A stretch of 64,000 nucleotides of DNA from Oligoflexus sp. (GCF_035712445.1 NZ_DASTAT010000053.1:1-64000), one strand, 5' to 3'. Positions 36,911 through 45,928 are shown, counted from the first letter of the stretch. The notes: a model not told the origin generated them from the sequence alone. Made by a program: numbers and translations.

Positions 36911-37507
36911 ATGAAGGCTTTTTCGCCCGCGGCTGAACGTAATCAGGGGCCTATTTTTGAAGTGCTGAGTTCTCTTCTGCCGGCTGGGGCTTCTGTGCTG
37001 GAAGTCGCGAGTGGAACAGGTCAGCATGCGGAGTTTTTCTGTGCGCAAAGACCGGACATCACATGGCAGATGACAGACCCGGATCCAGCGAGTTTTCTGA
37101 GCCTTCAAACGTGTTATGCGGAAGCGCGGCATCCTGGTTTGAAAAAGCCGATTGCCTGGTCGGTTTTTGATGCGCGGCCACCGGAACTCGATCGGACCTT
37201 TGATGCCCTGGTGAATATCAATATGATTCACATTTCACCGTGGGAAGCCTGTCTTGCGCTTTTGGATCATACGAGGACCTGGCTGGCTCCTGGCGGGCTG
37301 CTTTACCTTTACGGGCCTTTTGTGATTCAAGGTCGGCCGACAGCTCCATCCAATTTAGCTTTTCACCAGTCTCTGCAGGACCGCGATGCGCGCTGGGGCC
37401 TGCGGGATTTGGAAACGGTGACGGCTGCCGCGCGCGAGCGTGGTCTTCGCTGGATCAGGACGGTGGATATGCCGGCGAATAACGTGTCGGTGTTGTTTCA
37501 GAAGTAA
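36911..37507 (+). CDS. DUF938-family SAM-dependent methyltransferase (METTL26-like)
   Basis: 198 aa. ATG 36911 follows GGAG; the open frame runs back to 36710. Family signature: FSPAAERNQGPIFEVLSSLL, then the SAM-binding loop VLEVASGTGQHAEFF, WQMTDPDPAS and FDALVNINMIHISPWEA. The C-terminus DLETVTAAARERGL is also typical. Cytosolic; the substrate is unknown for the family. It is convergent with the SDR gene, only 5 bases apart. Confidence 0.92.
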   Translation: MKAFSPAAERNQGPIFEVLSSLLPAGASVLEVASGTGQHAEFFCAQRPDITWQMTDPDPASFLSLQTCYAEARHPGLKKPIAWSVFDARPPELDRTFDALVNINMIHISPWEACLALLDHTRTWLAPGGLLYLYGPFVIQGRPTAPSNLAFHQSLQDRDARWGLRDLETVTAAARERGLRWIRTVDMPANNVSVLFQK

Positions 37508-37512
37508 GGTCG

Positions 37513-38241
37513 TCAACGCCTCGCTTTCACGCGATTCATGCCGCCGTTCACACCGATGACCTGTCCTGTCATCCAACTGGCGGCAGGGTCGAGCAGCATG
37601 GCGATAGCATGCGCGATATCATCGGGCTGACCAATGCGGCCCAGAGGATGCATCTGCGCGGACGCTTTTTTTGCCTCCTCGGAACTCACGAATTTATGGC
37701 TCAAAGGTGTTTCCACCAGCGCAGGCGCGATGGCATTCACCCGCACGTTGCGCGGCGCATAGCTTGCGGCTGCCGACACCATCAGACCTTCCACGGCCCC
37801 CTTGGCCGCCGCTATCGCCTCGTGATTGGCCAGTCCGAACTGAGCCGCAACGCTGCTCATCAAAACGATGCTGCCACCACCAGCCTGAGCCAGACGCGGC
37901 GCTCCGAATTTCACCGTAAGAAAAGCCGTGGTCAGATTCGTATCGAGCGTCGCCCGCAGATCATCCACACTGATCTGGGTGATGGGTTTGATCGTAATGC
38001 TGCCGCAAAGATTCACGATGCCGTCCAAAGGGGTTTCGTCCAGCGTTTCCATCGCCGCACGAAAGGCCTCTTCATCACGAGCATCCCAGGCCATGGCCTT
38101 CTGATCGTAACGCGCGGCCAGTTGCTCGGCCTTTTCCAGACTGCGGCCGGCAATGATCACCGGACGGTTCTGCTCGGTTAAACGCCGGGTCAAAGCCTCA
38201 CCAATCCCACCATAAGCACCGATGATCAGAACTGCTGACAT
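37513..38241 (-). CDS. Short-chain dehydrogenase/reductase (SDR) lacking the catalytic Tyr
   Basis: 242 aa Rossmann-fold protein. AGGAGG lies four bases before ATG 38241. The nucleotide loop GAYGGIGEAL (residues 8-17), NLCGS and the Ser block IVLMSSVAAQ (Ser129/130) are normal SDR features. The active-site YxxxK is altered: Lys147 is in HEAIAAAKGAVEGL, but the residue four before it is Ile143 instead of Tyr. The C-terminal half (NVRVNAIAPALVETPL, GQVIGVNGGM) is ordinary. His140 lies near and might substitute, or the protein may bind nucleotide without standard catalysis. Confidence 0.88.
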   Translation of the reverse strand: MSAVLIIGAYGGIGEALTRRLTEQNRPVIIAGRSLEKAEQLAARYDQKAMAWDARDEEAFRAAMETLDETPLDGIVNLCGSITIKPITQISVDDLRATLDTNLTTAFLTVKFGAPRLAQAGGGSIVLMSSVAAQFGLANHEAIAAAKGAVEGLMVSAAASYAPRNVRVNAIAPALVETPLSHKFVSSEEAKKASAQMHPLGRIGQPDDIAHAIAMLLDPAASWMTGQVIGVNGGMNRVKARR

Positions 38242-38445
38242 GAAACCTCCTGCGTTGCTTCCTTGAAAGATCGAAACAAGCAGAGCCTAGCAAGTTCACC
38301 TGGGGGAAACGAGATTTTTTTCGCGCACAACCCTGAGTTTTATGCACAGCTCCCCGGGCCTGCATGGCAGGATGAGCTGGAATTCTGTGCGCTGATGCAT
38401 TATGGTCCTTGTCTCATGAAGACCACCTGTTTGGGAGATGCACGC

Positions 38446-39522
38446 ATGTCCAATTTGAGCTTTTTAGCCGGGAGCAAAGCCCTTCATCAGCTTCGCCGCG
38501 ATGGGATGCGGCCCGACGCCTTCAAAGTTGTCGCCGGGGCGGCAGGAGGCCCGAAGTGGCTGGTGTTGAGCCAACTGGACCGCGTGATCTTCGGTGAGTT
38601 TTTTCGGGAACGGCGTGATCCTCTTTTCCTATTGGGTTCGTCCATCGGTGCCTGGCGTTTTGCGGCCGCCTCGCAGCAAAAGCCCCTGCATGCCATCTCA
38701 CGTTTTGAAGACGCCTACATCGCGCAAACCTATCAGTCCAAACCCAGCGCGGCCGAGGTGACGAAACGGAGCTATGAGGTGCTCGATGCGTTTTTACCCG
38801 AGGAAGGTCTTCAGTCGATGGTGGATCACCCCACGCACCGGCTCAGCATGCTGGCTGTGCGTTCCCGCGGACCTGCCGCGAGTGATCGTCAGCTCATGCT
38901 TTCACTTGGCCTTGGAGGAGCCGGCCTTGGGAATATAGTGAGTTCACGCGCCTTGAAATTATTTTTTGAACGCACCCTTTTCTACGATCCGCGGTCGAAG
39001 CCTCCTTACCTTACGGCTCCATCCTTTCCGGCTCAGGCTGTGTCCCTGACCGCAGCCAACGCACGTCATGCGCTCATGGCCTCAGGATCCATTCCCCTTG
39101 TGATGTCCGGCATCTCACGGATTGCCGGCGCACCCGCAGGTGTGTATCGCGATGGTGGAATTATGGATTATCATCTGAACGTCCCCTTTCTTCCAGATAC
39201 GGATGATCAGCTCGTGCTCTTCCCGCACTTCGAAGAGCGTTTGATTCCCGGCTGGTTTGATAAGCACCTGCCCTGGCGCAAACCGGATGCGGGACGCATG
39301 GCGCATGCTCTGGTGATTGCACCCTCACCGGAATTCATTGCCAAACTTCCTTATCAAAAGATCCCGGATCGCACGGATTTCATGCGTTTTCAAGGGCGTG
39401 ACGCGGAACGCTTCCAATACTGGCGGACCGTGCTTCGCGAATGCCAGCGACTCGCCGACGAACTTCATGATGTGATCACCCAAGACCGCATCGCGGAGCG
39501 TGTAAAGCCGCTTCCCATTTAA
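38446..39522 (+). CDS. Patatin-like phospholipase domain protein
   Basis: 358 aa, no signal peptide. ATG 38446 has GGGAG eight bases before it; the frame stays open back to 38263. The serine-hydrolase elbow is GSSIGAWRFAA (GxSxG) and the patatin Asp-Gly is in GVYRDGGIMDYH. The N-terminal VVAGAAGGPKWLVLSQLD stands for the patatin oxyanion region (usually GGGxRG). Together these give the Ser-Asp dyad of patatin-like acyl hydrolases. Presumed substrates are membrane lipids; which ones is unknown. It is divergent from the SDR gene (204-base gap). Confidence 0.8.
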   Translation: MSNLSFLAGSKALHQLRRDGMRPDAFKVVAGAAGGPKWLVLSQLDRVIFGEFFRERRDPLFLLGSSIGAWRFAAASQQKPLHAISRFEDAYIAQTYQSKPSAAEVTKRSYEVLDAFLPEEGLQSMVDHPTHRLSMLAVRSRGPAASDRQLMLSLGLGGAGLGNIVSSRALKLFFERTLFYDPRSKPPYLTAPSFPAQAVSLTAANARHALMASGSIPLVMSGISRIAGAPAGVYRDGGIMDYHLNVPFLPDTDDQLVLFPHFEERLIPGWFDKHLPWRKPDAGRMAHALVIAPSPEFIAKLPYQKIPDRTDFMRFQGRDAERFQYWRTVLRECQRLADELHDVITQDRIAERVKPLPI

Positions 39523-39667
39523 ATCGCAAGCGACTAAACAATTTTCATCGCCAGTCATATTCAGCTTCATGGCTTTCCCGATTGATTATTTGAAAACCAA
39601 TTGTAGAGTCAAGGCACGTGTTAACCCGTATGCAAAGGGTGCATTCCGCGTGAAAAAAGGAGCCTTG

Positions 39668-40408
39668 ATGAAAGTTTATGCACGAGTCGTTCTTCCCACT
39701 CTTCTGACGACGTTTCTGCTGTCGCCCGCAGCCCAAGCCGCTGTGGAGCTGAATCCCGCCCCACTCAGTAGTCAGGATAAATTGGTCACGTTTGCCAATT
39801 TCTTTACGCAAAATCTTGCCGGTCGAATTTTTGTCTCATCAAGCAAGGATAGACCCTATCAGGATAAGATCGTCGACTATGAGTATGACGTCTCTTATTT
39901 TGGAATGCAGCTCGACCCGGCTGGCGGGCTCACTTTCAAATCAACCTATAATATTAAACGCTTCATATACTCGGTTGATTCGAACGGCAAGAAAACCGGC
40001 GAGCCCGTCATCAAGCAAAACACGCAGACCTCGCAGTGTGCTCTGCGGCAGATGACGCGCACCACCAATGAGCTGGTGGGGAACTGCCAGAAGATTGCCG
40101 ATAATGCTCCGAATTCCAGCATGCTCGGCTACGCGCGTCAGCTGCGCATCCTGGAACTCACGGCGGATCGCCTCGTTTGGAAGGATAATTCGGTCGGTTA
40201 CCTCGAAGGCTTTCTGATCGATAAGGCCGGTTACGCGCCGCAGTATGAAATTCAGATCCTCACCTTCGCCACCAAAGCGGGCAACGCTCAAAATCGTCAA
40301 ACCCTCATGACCAAAAAAGTCAGCACCTATAACTATGATATCGAGAAGGATCAGCTCGGAACTCTTCTGACCGAAACCAGCAGCGAATCCCTGGGCACGG
40401 CCCTTTAA
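39668..40408 (+). CDS. Exported protein of unknown function
   Basis: 246 aa. ATG 39668 follows AAGGAG and starts a clear signal peptide (VVLPTLLTTFLLSPAAQA). The frame is open from 39569. The mature part is beta-rich with two cysteines (QCALRQ and GNCQKI), probably one disulphide. No family is recognised. Twenty-four bases separate it from the next gene, which also encodes an exported protein, and a terminator follows that one, so the two form an operon. Confidence 0.78.
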   Translation: MKVYARVVLPTLLTTFLLSPAAQAAVELNPAPLSSQDKLVTFANFFTQNLAGRIFVSSSKDRPYQDKIVDYEYDVSYFGMQLDPAGGLTFKSTYNIKRFIYSVDSNGKKTGEPVIKQNTQTSQCALRQMTRTTNELVGNCQKIADNAPNSSMLGYARQLRILELTADRLVWKDNSVGYLEGFLIDKAGYAPQYEIQILTFATKAGNAQNRQTLMTKKVSTYNYDIEKDQLGTLLTETSSESLGTAL

Positions 40409-40432
40409 TTTTTGACAAGGAGATGCTCTTTC

Positions 40433-41437
40433 ATGGTCACAACCCGTTTGATTTCCGTTCTATCCTTCAGTGGTATCCTGGGTGCAGCCGCCGCATCCGC
40501 AGCGCCCTATCCTTATCCCTTTGAATCGTGCCGGCCTTCGAAGACAGGCAAAGGGCACGTTTGCGTGCAGAATTATATAGCGGGCGCGGTATCCGGCGGT
40601 CAGGAATTCGTCGATTACGGCCAGTGCGAAGTGGTCCGGGAGCAAAGGCCCTATTGGTTCGTGCCGCCCAAGGGCGGTGATGATCCCAATGATCCGAGGC
40701 TTCAGGATCCGGTCTTTAAAAAGGAATACAGCTGGGTCGTGGCGCAGATTCGTTCGGTCGGCTGCTCCTGCTGCCACACGGCCAAATCCGGGGTGAAATC
40801 GACCAAGTGGGATCTCGATTCTCCCGGAGTTTTCGCCGATCAGCTCTCGGCCTTCGGCCTCGCCGTTTTCACCGGCGAAAACGTGGATTTTCACCGACTC
40901 GCCCGTTTCGATCCCAAGGATAACTATGGTTTCGATCAGTCGAAAACCGCCGTGCCGACCCAGGATCCCGAGCGTTTTAAAGCCTTTTTCATGGCGGAAG
41001 CGACGCGTCGCGGGATCACAGCGGATGAGCTGCGCGCGCAGAGACGTTTTCCCGGCGGGATTTTTGATGTCGTGAAGGATCAACCCACGACGGCCTGCGA
41101 ACCCGGACTGGGCGTGCATGCGGACGGCAGCGTGCATTGGGGGCAGGCTGCGGCGCGTTACGTCTATATCATGAAGAAGGGAACCGAAAATCCTTTGGGA
41201 CCACCTTCGCTGCATCGTCCGGAAGGCACAATCTGGAGCCTTCGCATGATTTCCGCGGCCGAGCCTTTGGTTTCGGGAATCCCTTACGGCACAAGGCCGA
41301 TGGGGGGGCGGCAGGAAGTTCCTGCCCTGGATCAAAAGCCCGAGCCTTTGAAACAAGGCGAAACCTATAAGCTCTTCGTCGCCAAGGACATGCTGCAGAC
41401 TGCCGTGAATTGCGAATTCGTCTTCAACGCGGACTGA
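40433..41437 (+). CDS. Exported CxxCH (putative c-type haem) protein
   Basis: 334 aa. ATG 40433, with AAGGAG about 10 bases before it. Signal peptide (ISVLSFSGILGAAAASA). Residues 111-115 read CSCCH, a c-type haem motif with an extra cysteine, in VGCSCCHTAKSGVKSTKWDL. Other cysteines are in the N-terminal ~40 residues (ESCRPSKTGKGHVC, YGQCEVV) and near the C-terminus. The family is not recognised. It could be a monohaem cytochrome or a thiol/metal protein. Second gene of a two-gene operon. Confidence 0.75.
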   Translation: MVTTRLISVLSFSGILGAAAASAAPYPYPFESCRPSKTGKGHVCVQNYIAGAVSGGQEFVDYGQCEVVREQRPYWFVPPKGGDDPNDPRLQDPVFKKEYSWVVAQIRSVGCSCCHTAKSGVKSTKWDLDSPGVFADQLSAFGLAVFTGENVDFHRLARFDPKDNYGFDQSKTAVPTQDPERFKAFFMAEATRRGITADELRAQRRFPGGIFDVVKDQPTTACEPGLGVHADGSVHWGQAAARYVYIMKKGTENPLGPPSLHRPEGTIWSLRMISAAEPLVSGIPYGTRPMGGRQEVPALDQKPEPLKQGETYKLFVAKDMLQTAVNCEFVFNAD

Positions 41438-41457
41438 AAATGTTCTGCGGATGAGCG

Positions 41458-41495
41458 AACAGGAGCAGGGCTTTCAGGCCCCTCCTGTTTTTTTT
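41458..41495 (+). terminator. Terminator of the 39668-41437 operon
   Basis: AACAGGAG (41458-41465) with CTCCTGTT (41482-41489), an inner GGGC/GCCC stem, then a run of Ts. Confidence 0.93.
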
Positions 41496-41621
41496 CGCCG
41501 ATTTTCCATGCTTTTTTCCTGTGCAAATTTCGCCGCGCATTCCACACTGACAAATTAATCTTTTTCGTTTAACATTGCCTTAGCAGTAATATTTACCAGC
41601 GGAATAAAGGGGCCATCCACG

Positions 41622-42923
41622 ATGCGCTTTGCCCTCGGCTTCGTTTTGTTCGCGGCGATGACGGGTTCCTGCTCGGAAAAAAACGGTCTTTTGGATCAGT
41701 CGAAGACCATCGAGGATCTCGGCTCCATGGCCGAGCCTGACCCTTCCTCGATGCTTCCCACCCGCATGGAAGGTCAGCCTCTCAGTTATGGTGGCAAAAG
41801 CTCTTTGACGGCCGGTGAGCATCACAACTGTGTGGTGGCTGATGGCGCTGTTTACTGCTGGGGCTATGGGCTTGCCGGGCAGCTGGGGCAGGGGGACATG
41901 CAAAACGGGGCGAAACCGCTCATGATCGAAGCCCTGGGCCAGGATAATCAGTCCGTCTTCACAGGCGATCTGCATAGCTGCGCGATCAAGCAAAGCGGAG
42001 CCGTTTACTGCTGGGGTTATAATCAAACGGGAGCCGTCGGCAACGGTCGTTCGGGACGGGAATTCACTTTCAGCGGCCAGGCCAAGCTTTATAACGTGAC
42101 GACACCCACCCGCGTTTTGGGTTTGGATGCTGTGAAGATCGTTCAGATTGCAGCGACCAAGATCACCAGCTGCGCGCTGGCCGATCAGGGTGATGTCTAC
42201 TGCTGGGGCACAGGCGCGAACTATGAACTGGGTGATGGAGAGAAAGATGATGCAGCGACCCGCGTCGCCCATCATATCGGAGTGGCCCAGAAAGTAAGCG
42301 TCCTCGAAGAACCCGCGAAGGAAATCCATGCGGGCGATCGTGCGTTCTGCGCTGTCACATTCAGCGATAAAATCAAATGCTGGGGCACACTCAGTCTGCC
42401 CACGGAAAGAGCCTATCCCTGGGTCGATCTGAGCGCAGCGCAAGTCCCCATGAGTCTCGCGATGGCCGATCAGCATTCCTGCTTTGTCACCGCGAGCCAG
42501 CAGCTCTATTGCCGCGGGGATAACTGGTATCAGCAGACCGGCCTTGCGACCGTCGCCAATGTCTGGACCCCTGTGAGCGGCGAATCCTTCATCAAAATCG
42601 CGACGGCGCGGAAGACCACCTGCGGCATTACTCCGAATCGCCGGGTGCGCTGCTGGGGCGTTTGTCTGCATGGACTCTGCGGACCGCATTTCACGGCCAA
42701 GCTGATTTCCCCGACGCAGGCCCAGAATGTGTTTGCCTATACCACGCAAAGGTCCATCGAAATCGAGGGCCTGACGGGGGCCATGGAAATCGCGGTCGGT
42801 GCCCGTCATGCCTGTGCGCTTTTGGAAAGCGGCCAGATCAAATGCTGGGGCAATGGCTTTCTCGGTGAACTGGGTGATGGTGAAGGCCAGAGTTCAGCTG
42901 AACCCGTCGACGTTGCCTTTTAA
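41622..42923 (+). CDS. RCC1-repeat lipoprotein (beta-propeller)
   Basis: 433 aa. AAGGGG before ATG 41622; lipobox TGSC at about residue 17. From residue 60 there are about seven RCC1/BNR-like blades with the bacterial form HxCxxxxxGxVYCWGxNxxGQLG: VYCWGYGLAGQLGQG, VYCWGYNQTGAVGNG, VYCWGTGANYELGDG, IKCWGTLSLP, LYCRGDNWYQQTG, VRCWGVCLHGLCG, IKCWGNGFLGELGDG. Each blade has a cysteine pair that may form a disulphide. This would fold as a seven-bladed propeller displayed outside the inner membrane, likely for protein binding. It leads a two-gene operon with the peptidase gene 31 bases downstream. Confidence 0.92.
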   Translation: MRFALGFVLFAAMTGSCSEKNGLLDQSKTIEDLGSMAEPDPSSMLPTRMEGQPLSYGGKSSLTAGEHHNCVVADGAVYCWGYGLAGQLGQGDMQNGAKPLMIEALGQDNQSVFTGDLHSCAIKQSGAVYCWGYNQTGAVGNGRSGREFTFSGQAKLYNVTTPTRVLGLDAVKIVQIAATKITSCALADQGDVYCWGTGANYELGDGEKDDAATRVAHHIGVAQKVSVLEEPAKEIHAGDRAFCAVTFSDKIKCWGTLSLPTERAYPWVDLSAAQVPMSLAMADQHSCFVTASQQLYCRGDNWYQQTGLATVANVWTPVSGESFIKIATARKTTCGITPNRRVRCWGVCLHGLCGPHFTAKLISPTQAQNVFAYTTQRSIEIEGLTGAMEIAVGARHACALLESGQIKCWGNGFLGELGDGEGQSSAEPVDVAF

Positions 42924-42954
42924 AAATTCCCTAACCTCAAGCAGGACGTGACTG

Positions 42955-43701
42955 ATGAATGCAGGACGATTCTTGGGACTGAGCCTTATGATCGCAAGCC
43001 TAGGCGCGCCGAAACTTTTCGCGGCGCAGGATCCTGCCGCCTGCGGCAAAGCCTGGTGGTGCCAGCCAGCGGTCACCCAGGAAAAACTGGATAAGGCCAT
43101 GATCGCACTCAATGCCTGGGCCGCGGAAGAAGCGCGCAATCCCGTTTATTATGCTGCCGATCTTCAGCCCATGCCCATGGATGAAACGCTCAAGGCCTTC
43201 GATAAAAATAGCTACAACAACATCTATGGCTATGGCCCCCTCCACTGGCTTCTGAAAAAATCCGCGAAGTTCGTGAATATCCTTTTTCCAGGCTATTTCG
43301 TGACTGTTTTACGGGTGAACAGCAATCACCCCTATTCGAATCCGTCGGGCGCCCCTGATGCGCACAGCAATGGTCTGGATGTGGACATGGGCTATATTCT
43401 GAAAGATCCCAATAACGAATCCTCACCGATCGATTACGAAGCCCAGTTTTGGTTTGTGTACATGCTCTATACTGAAGCCAAACTCGTCAGCTCGCATCGT
43501 TACTCCGGCTTCAGCTATATCCACGAAATGGAATCCTACCTGGATAGCGCGATCACGCGGGCCCTGGTGCCGAAGTCCTTCCGCTTCAGCGGGATCACCG
43601 ACCCCTGGGAATTCAGCCACGTCTCCCATTTTCACTTTGGCATCAATCCCTGCAGCAAGCCCGTAACCCGCACCAGCAGCGGCCCACGCTGCATGCCCTG
43701 A
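42955..43701 (+). CDS. Secreted LAS-type zinc peptidase (M15/M74-like, putative murein endopeptidase)
   Basis: 248 aa with signal peptide (FLGLSLMIASLGAPKLFA). AGGA is 8 bases before ATG 42955. The zinc ligands follow the LAS pattern His-x6-Asp ... His-x-His: His137 and Asp144 in AHSNGLDVDMGY, and His225/His227 in SHVSHFHFGI. LAS peptidases (MepA, VanX/VanY, D-Ala-D-Ala carboxypeptidases) cut peptidoglycan cross-links or stem peptides. The rest of the chain is not close to any member I know. It is co-transcribed with the RCC1-repeat lipoprotein and followed by a terminator. Confidence 0.8.
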   Translation: MNAGRFLGLSLMIASLGAPKLFAAQDPAACGKAWWCQPAVTQEKLDKAMIALNAWAAEEARNPVYYAADLQPMPMDETLKAFDKNSYNNIYGYGPLHWLLKKSAKFVNILFPGYFVTVLRVNSNHPYSNPSGAPDAHSNGLDVDMGYILKDPNNESSPIDYEAQFWFVYMLYTEAKLVSSHRYSGFSYIHEMESYLDSAITRALVPKSFRFSGITDPWEFSHVSHFHFGINPCSKPVTRTSSGPRCMP

Positions 43702-43719
43702 TGTTTTTGCGTCATAAAT

Positions 43720-43744
43720 GCCGGTAGCTGAAACCGGCGTTTTC
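43720..43744 (+). terminator. Terminator of the 41622-43701 operon
   Basis: GCCGGT (43720-43725), 7-base loop, ACCGGC (43733-43738), then GTTTTC. Confidence 0.8.
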
Positions 43745-43760
43745 TGCTTTATTCAGGGCC

Positions 43761-44501
43761 ATGAGCGATTTTCCGAGCCTCCTCGCATCCCCCAAGACTT
43801 TTCACTGGACTCTGCCGCCCCGCGTCAGCTTTGATTATTTTGCCTTTCAGGAGCAGGGGGCTGGTGCTCTTTTGCTGATCGGCATGCATCTGACCGACAG
43901 CATGCCCTGGCTCTGCGCGCGCCATCCTCTGTGGTTTTCGTCCGCACCGGGTTTTATAGATCAGGAATCCAAGCGTATTTTAGGCAAACGTTTTCGCTCG
44001 CATCCTGATGAAAGTCCCAGGCCCATGGAAGTCATCGACCCGATTGCGCGCGTCCTCACGACGCTTGATGACGCCGGGCATGCTTTTGACAAGGTTCCCC
44101 GGCATCCGGAATTGCCTAAAATACCGGGCAAACTGCAGCCCCGCAAGCTCACGGCCGCGGCCAAGGTCGTCATTGCAGGCGAACAACATAGGTTTCATTC
44201 CCGCAATTTTTCCGAGCTGGGTCAATGCCTGCATGCGGAGCTGACCCTGATATTCGGCCTCGGCCGTTATCTGAGTGAGCGGCCGCAGCCCCCGGATCGC
44301 CTGCAAAGTTTTGAACTCGAAACGACGCTTAAGCCCTGTAAAATGTGTGCTGCATTCTTGCATGCGCTCAGGCGGAAGTGCGCTGCGTTTCAGGTGAAGT
44401 ACCACGAGGACGACCCCGGCCGTCTGGCGGCCGATACCCTTCTGGATCGCTTTGGCTATGAAGGACCCGGCCTGGAAGATAAAGCCATAATGGCTTTATG
44501 A
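43761..44501 (+). CDS. Bd3614-like deaminase-fold protein
   Basis: 246 aa cytosolic protein. The cytidine-deaminase zinc motifs are intact: His158-Ala-Glu160 in GQCLHAELTLIFGLGRYL and Pro192-Cys193-x-x-Cys196 in LETTLKPCKMCAAFLHALR. The first 140 residues are a separate region (FPSLLASPKTFHWTLPPRVS). The layout resembles the Bd3614 family described in computational surveys of the deaminase fold in Bdellovibrio, so the name is by resemblance. Substrate (nucleic acid, free nucleotide or other) is unknown. The start codon has a poor ribosome site. It sits directly behind the terminator of the peptidase operon and 78 bases before the next gene. Confidence 0.75.
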   Translation: MSDFPSLLASPKTFHWTLPPRVSFDYFAFQEQGAGALLLIGMHLTDSMPWLCARHPLWFSSAPGFIDQESKRILGKRFRSHPDESPRPMEVIDPIARVLTTLDDAGHAFDKVPRHPELPKIPGKLQPRKLTAAAKVVIAGEQHRFHSRNFSELGQCLHAELTLIFGLGRYLSERPQPPDRLQSFELETTLKPCKMCAAFLHALRRKCAAFQVKYHEDDPGRLAADTLLDRFGYEGPGLEDKAIMAL

Positions 44502-44579
44502 AAAATTTTGGAGGGCTGCAAGCTTTGGCCGGCAAACGCGTCTTATCCTCGTGAACTCTGACTGCAAACAGGAGTTGAT

Positions 44580-45059
44580 TTGAATCCGCTCTGGCAGAGA
44601 ATTGAAGCGCATCCTCTGCAATCGCCCCAGGCCCTTGATTTTCATAAACGCCTTTGCCGGGAACAACGCTGGTCCCTTGCCTATGGTGAACGCGTGATCC
44701 TCGAATACAAGCGTTTCGTCTTCCTTTCCTGCATCCAGGATCGAAGCCTCACACCCAGCGTGGATGTGGACGAGGCCTGGCATCTTCATCTGACCTATAC
44801 CGAAGACTACTGGAACGTCTTTTGCCCCAAGGTTCTTGGACGGCCCTTGCACCATCGGCCCACCAGTGGATCGGCAGCCGATGGCCGACGTTTTCGTGAG
44901 CAATATGCGGCGACCCTCCAGATCTATGCCGACTGGTTTGGGCCGCCTGATCCCAACATCTGGCCCGGCTCGCAGGAGCGTTTTTTTCAGCCCGGCCGAT
45001 TTCAACGAATCAATCGCCAATGCTATTGGGTGATTCGTAAACCCTGGAAAGGATTTTGA
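44580..45059 (+). CDS. Glycine-rich-domain (GRDP/DUF1399-like) protein
   Basis: 159 aa, starting with TTG 44580, five bases after AGGAG; no better start exists. The core motif VDVDEAWHLHLTYTEDYWNV matches the (D)ExWHxHxxxxxxY signature of the glycine-rich domain-containing family. Other conserved stretches are AYGERVILEYKRFVFL and FREQYAATLQIYADWFG. It overlaps the next gene by one base (TGATG), so the two proteins are made together. The pairing with a TIGR04222 membrane protein recurs in bacteria as far as I recall, and implies a joint, unknown function. Confidence 0.75.
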   Translation: MNPLWQRIEAHPLQSPQALDFHKRLCREQRWSLAYGERVILEYKRFVFLSCIQDRSLTPSVDVDEAWHLHLTYTEDYWNVFCPKVLGRPLHHRPTSGSAADGRRFREQYAATLQIYADWFGPPDPNIWPGSQERFFQPGRFQRINRQCYWVIRKPWKGF

Positions 45060-45928
45060 TGACTTTGAATCCGTATGAACTCAATGGAACCCACTTTCTC
45101 CTCTTCTATGCCGTGACTCTCGCCCTTGTTTCCGCTCTGGTTTGGCCCCGCCGTCCACCCGCCTCGGGCCAGCCAAGGGTCAGCCCCGAAAGGCTGCGAC
45201 TGGAGCATTGGGCGATCCTTGCCGGAGGGCTGCCGCGTGCCGCCCAGGCTGTCTTTGCCCGCGCGCTTCAGGATGGAATCATTCTTTGGAATGAGAACGA
45301 GCTGCGCTATGAACCCAAAAGCCCGGAGTCCACTGACCCTCTCTCGGGTCTTTTCGCGAGCCGGCCTCGTCCTGCTTTCGCTTTGAAGCAGCTTGAAAAT
45401 TCCCTGACTTCGTATGAAAGCGATCTGCAAAAATGGGGTCTCTTGCAAACGCGTGACGCCGCATCTTTTCAACCGACCGTCATCAGCCTGGGCTATGGAT
45501 TTGTCCTGCTGCTGGGCCTTGTCCGTATTTTTCAGGGTCTGATCAACCATCGACCCATAGGTTTTCTCGTCCTGCTTATGATTCCTGCCGGCATTCTTTG
45601 GTACAAGGCCATCCAACGCTGTCAGCGAAAAACCAGGGAAGGCCTTCAGCTGCTCCAGGATTATGCGGTGAAATATGATCACATTCGCCGTGCGCCGCCG
45701 GAAAGCGAACAGCCGCTTGCCGTGGCCCTTGGGGGGATCGCGGCGCTGAATGGCAGCGCCTATGGTCATGTGATCTGGGCTTTGGAACCGGAAAAAAAGC
45801 GGCTGGAATCGAGCGACGGTGGTTGGATCGCCAGCGATAGCTCCGGCTCTGCAGGATCAGGAGACGCGGGCGACGGTGGTGGTTCCGGCTGCGGCGGCTC
45901 GGGCTGCGGGGGCTGCGGGGGCGATTGA
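45059..45928 (+). CDS. TIGR04222-like membrane protein with Gly/Cys-rich tail
   Basis: 289 aa, ATG 45059 following AAAGGA. One N-terminal transmembrane segment (near 10-28), a soluble region (60-140), two further membrane segments (about 148-165 and 170-185), and a second soluble region. The C-terminus, about 35 residues, is Ser/Asp/Gly then almost only Gly and Cys (GGGSGCGGSGCGGCGGD). This architecture with a terminal Gly-Cys tail is typical of TIGR04222 proteins, whose role is unknown. The DNA for the tail also encodes, on the other strand, the end of the metallophosphatase gene (72-base overlap). Confidence 0.8.
   Translation: MTLNPYELNGTHFLLFYAVTLALVSALVWPRRPPASGQPRVSPERLRLEHWAILAGGLPRAAQAVFARALQDGIILWNENELRYEPKSPESTDPLSGLFASRPRPAFALKQLENSLTSYESDLQKWGLLQTRDAASFQPTVISLGYGFVLLLGLVRIFQGLINHRPIGFLVLLMIPAGILWYKAIQRCQRKTREGLQLLQDYAVKYDHIRRAPPESEQPLAVALGGIAALNGSAYGHVIWALEPEKKRLESSDGGWIASDSSGSAGSGDAGDGGGSGCGGSGCGGCGGD

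Noticed and set aside
41580..42809. 409-codon minus-strand frame opposite the RCC1-repeat gene
   Set aside because: Antisense shadow; the plus strand has signal peptide and repeated blades.
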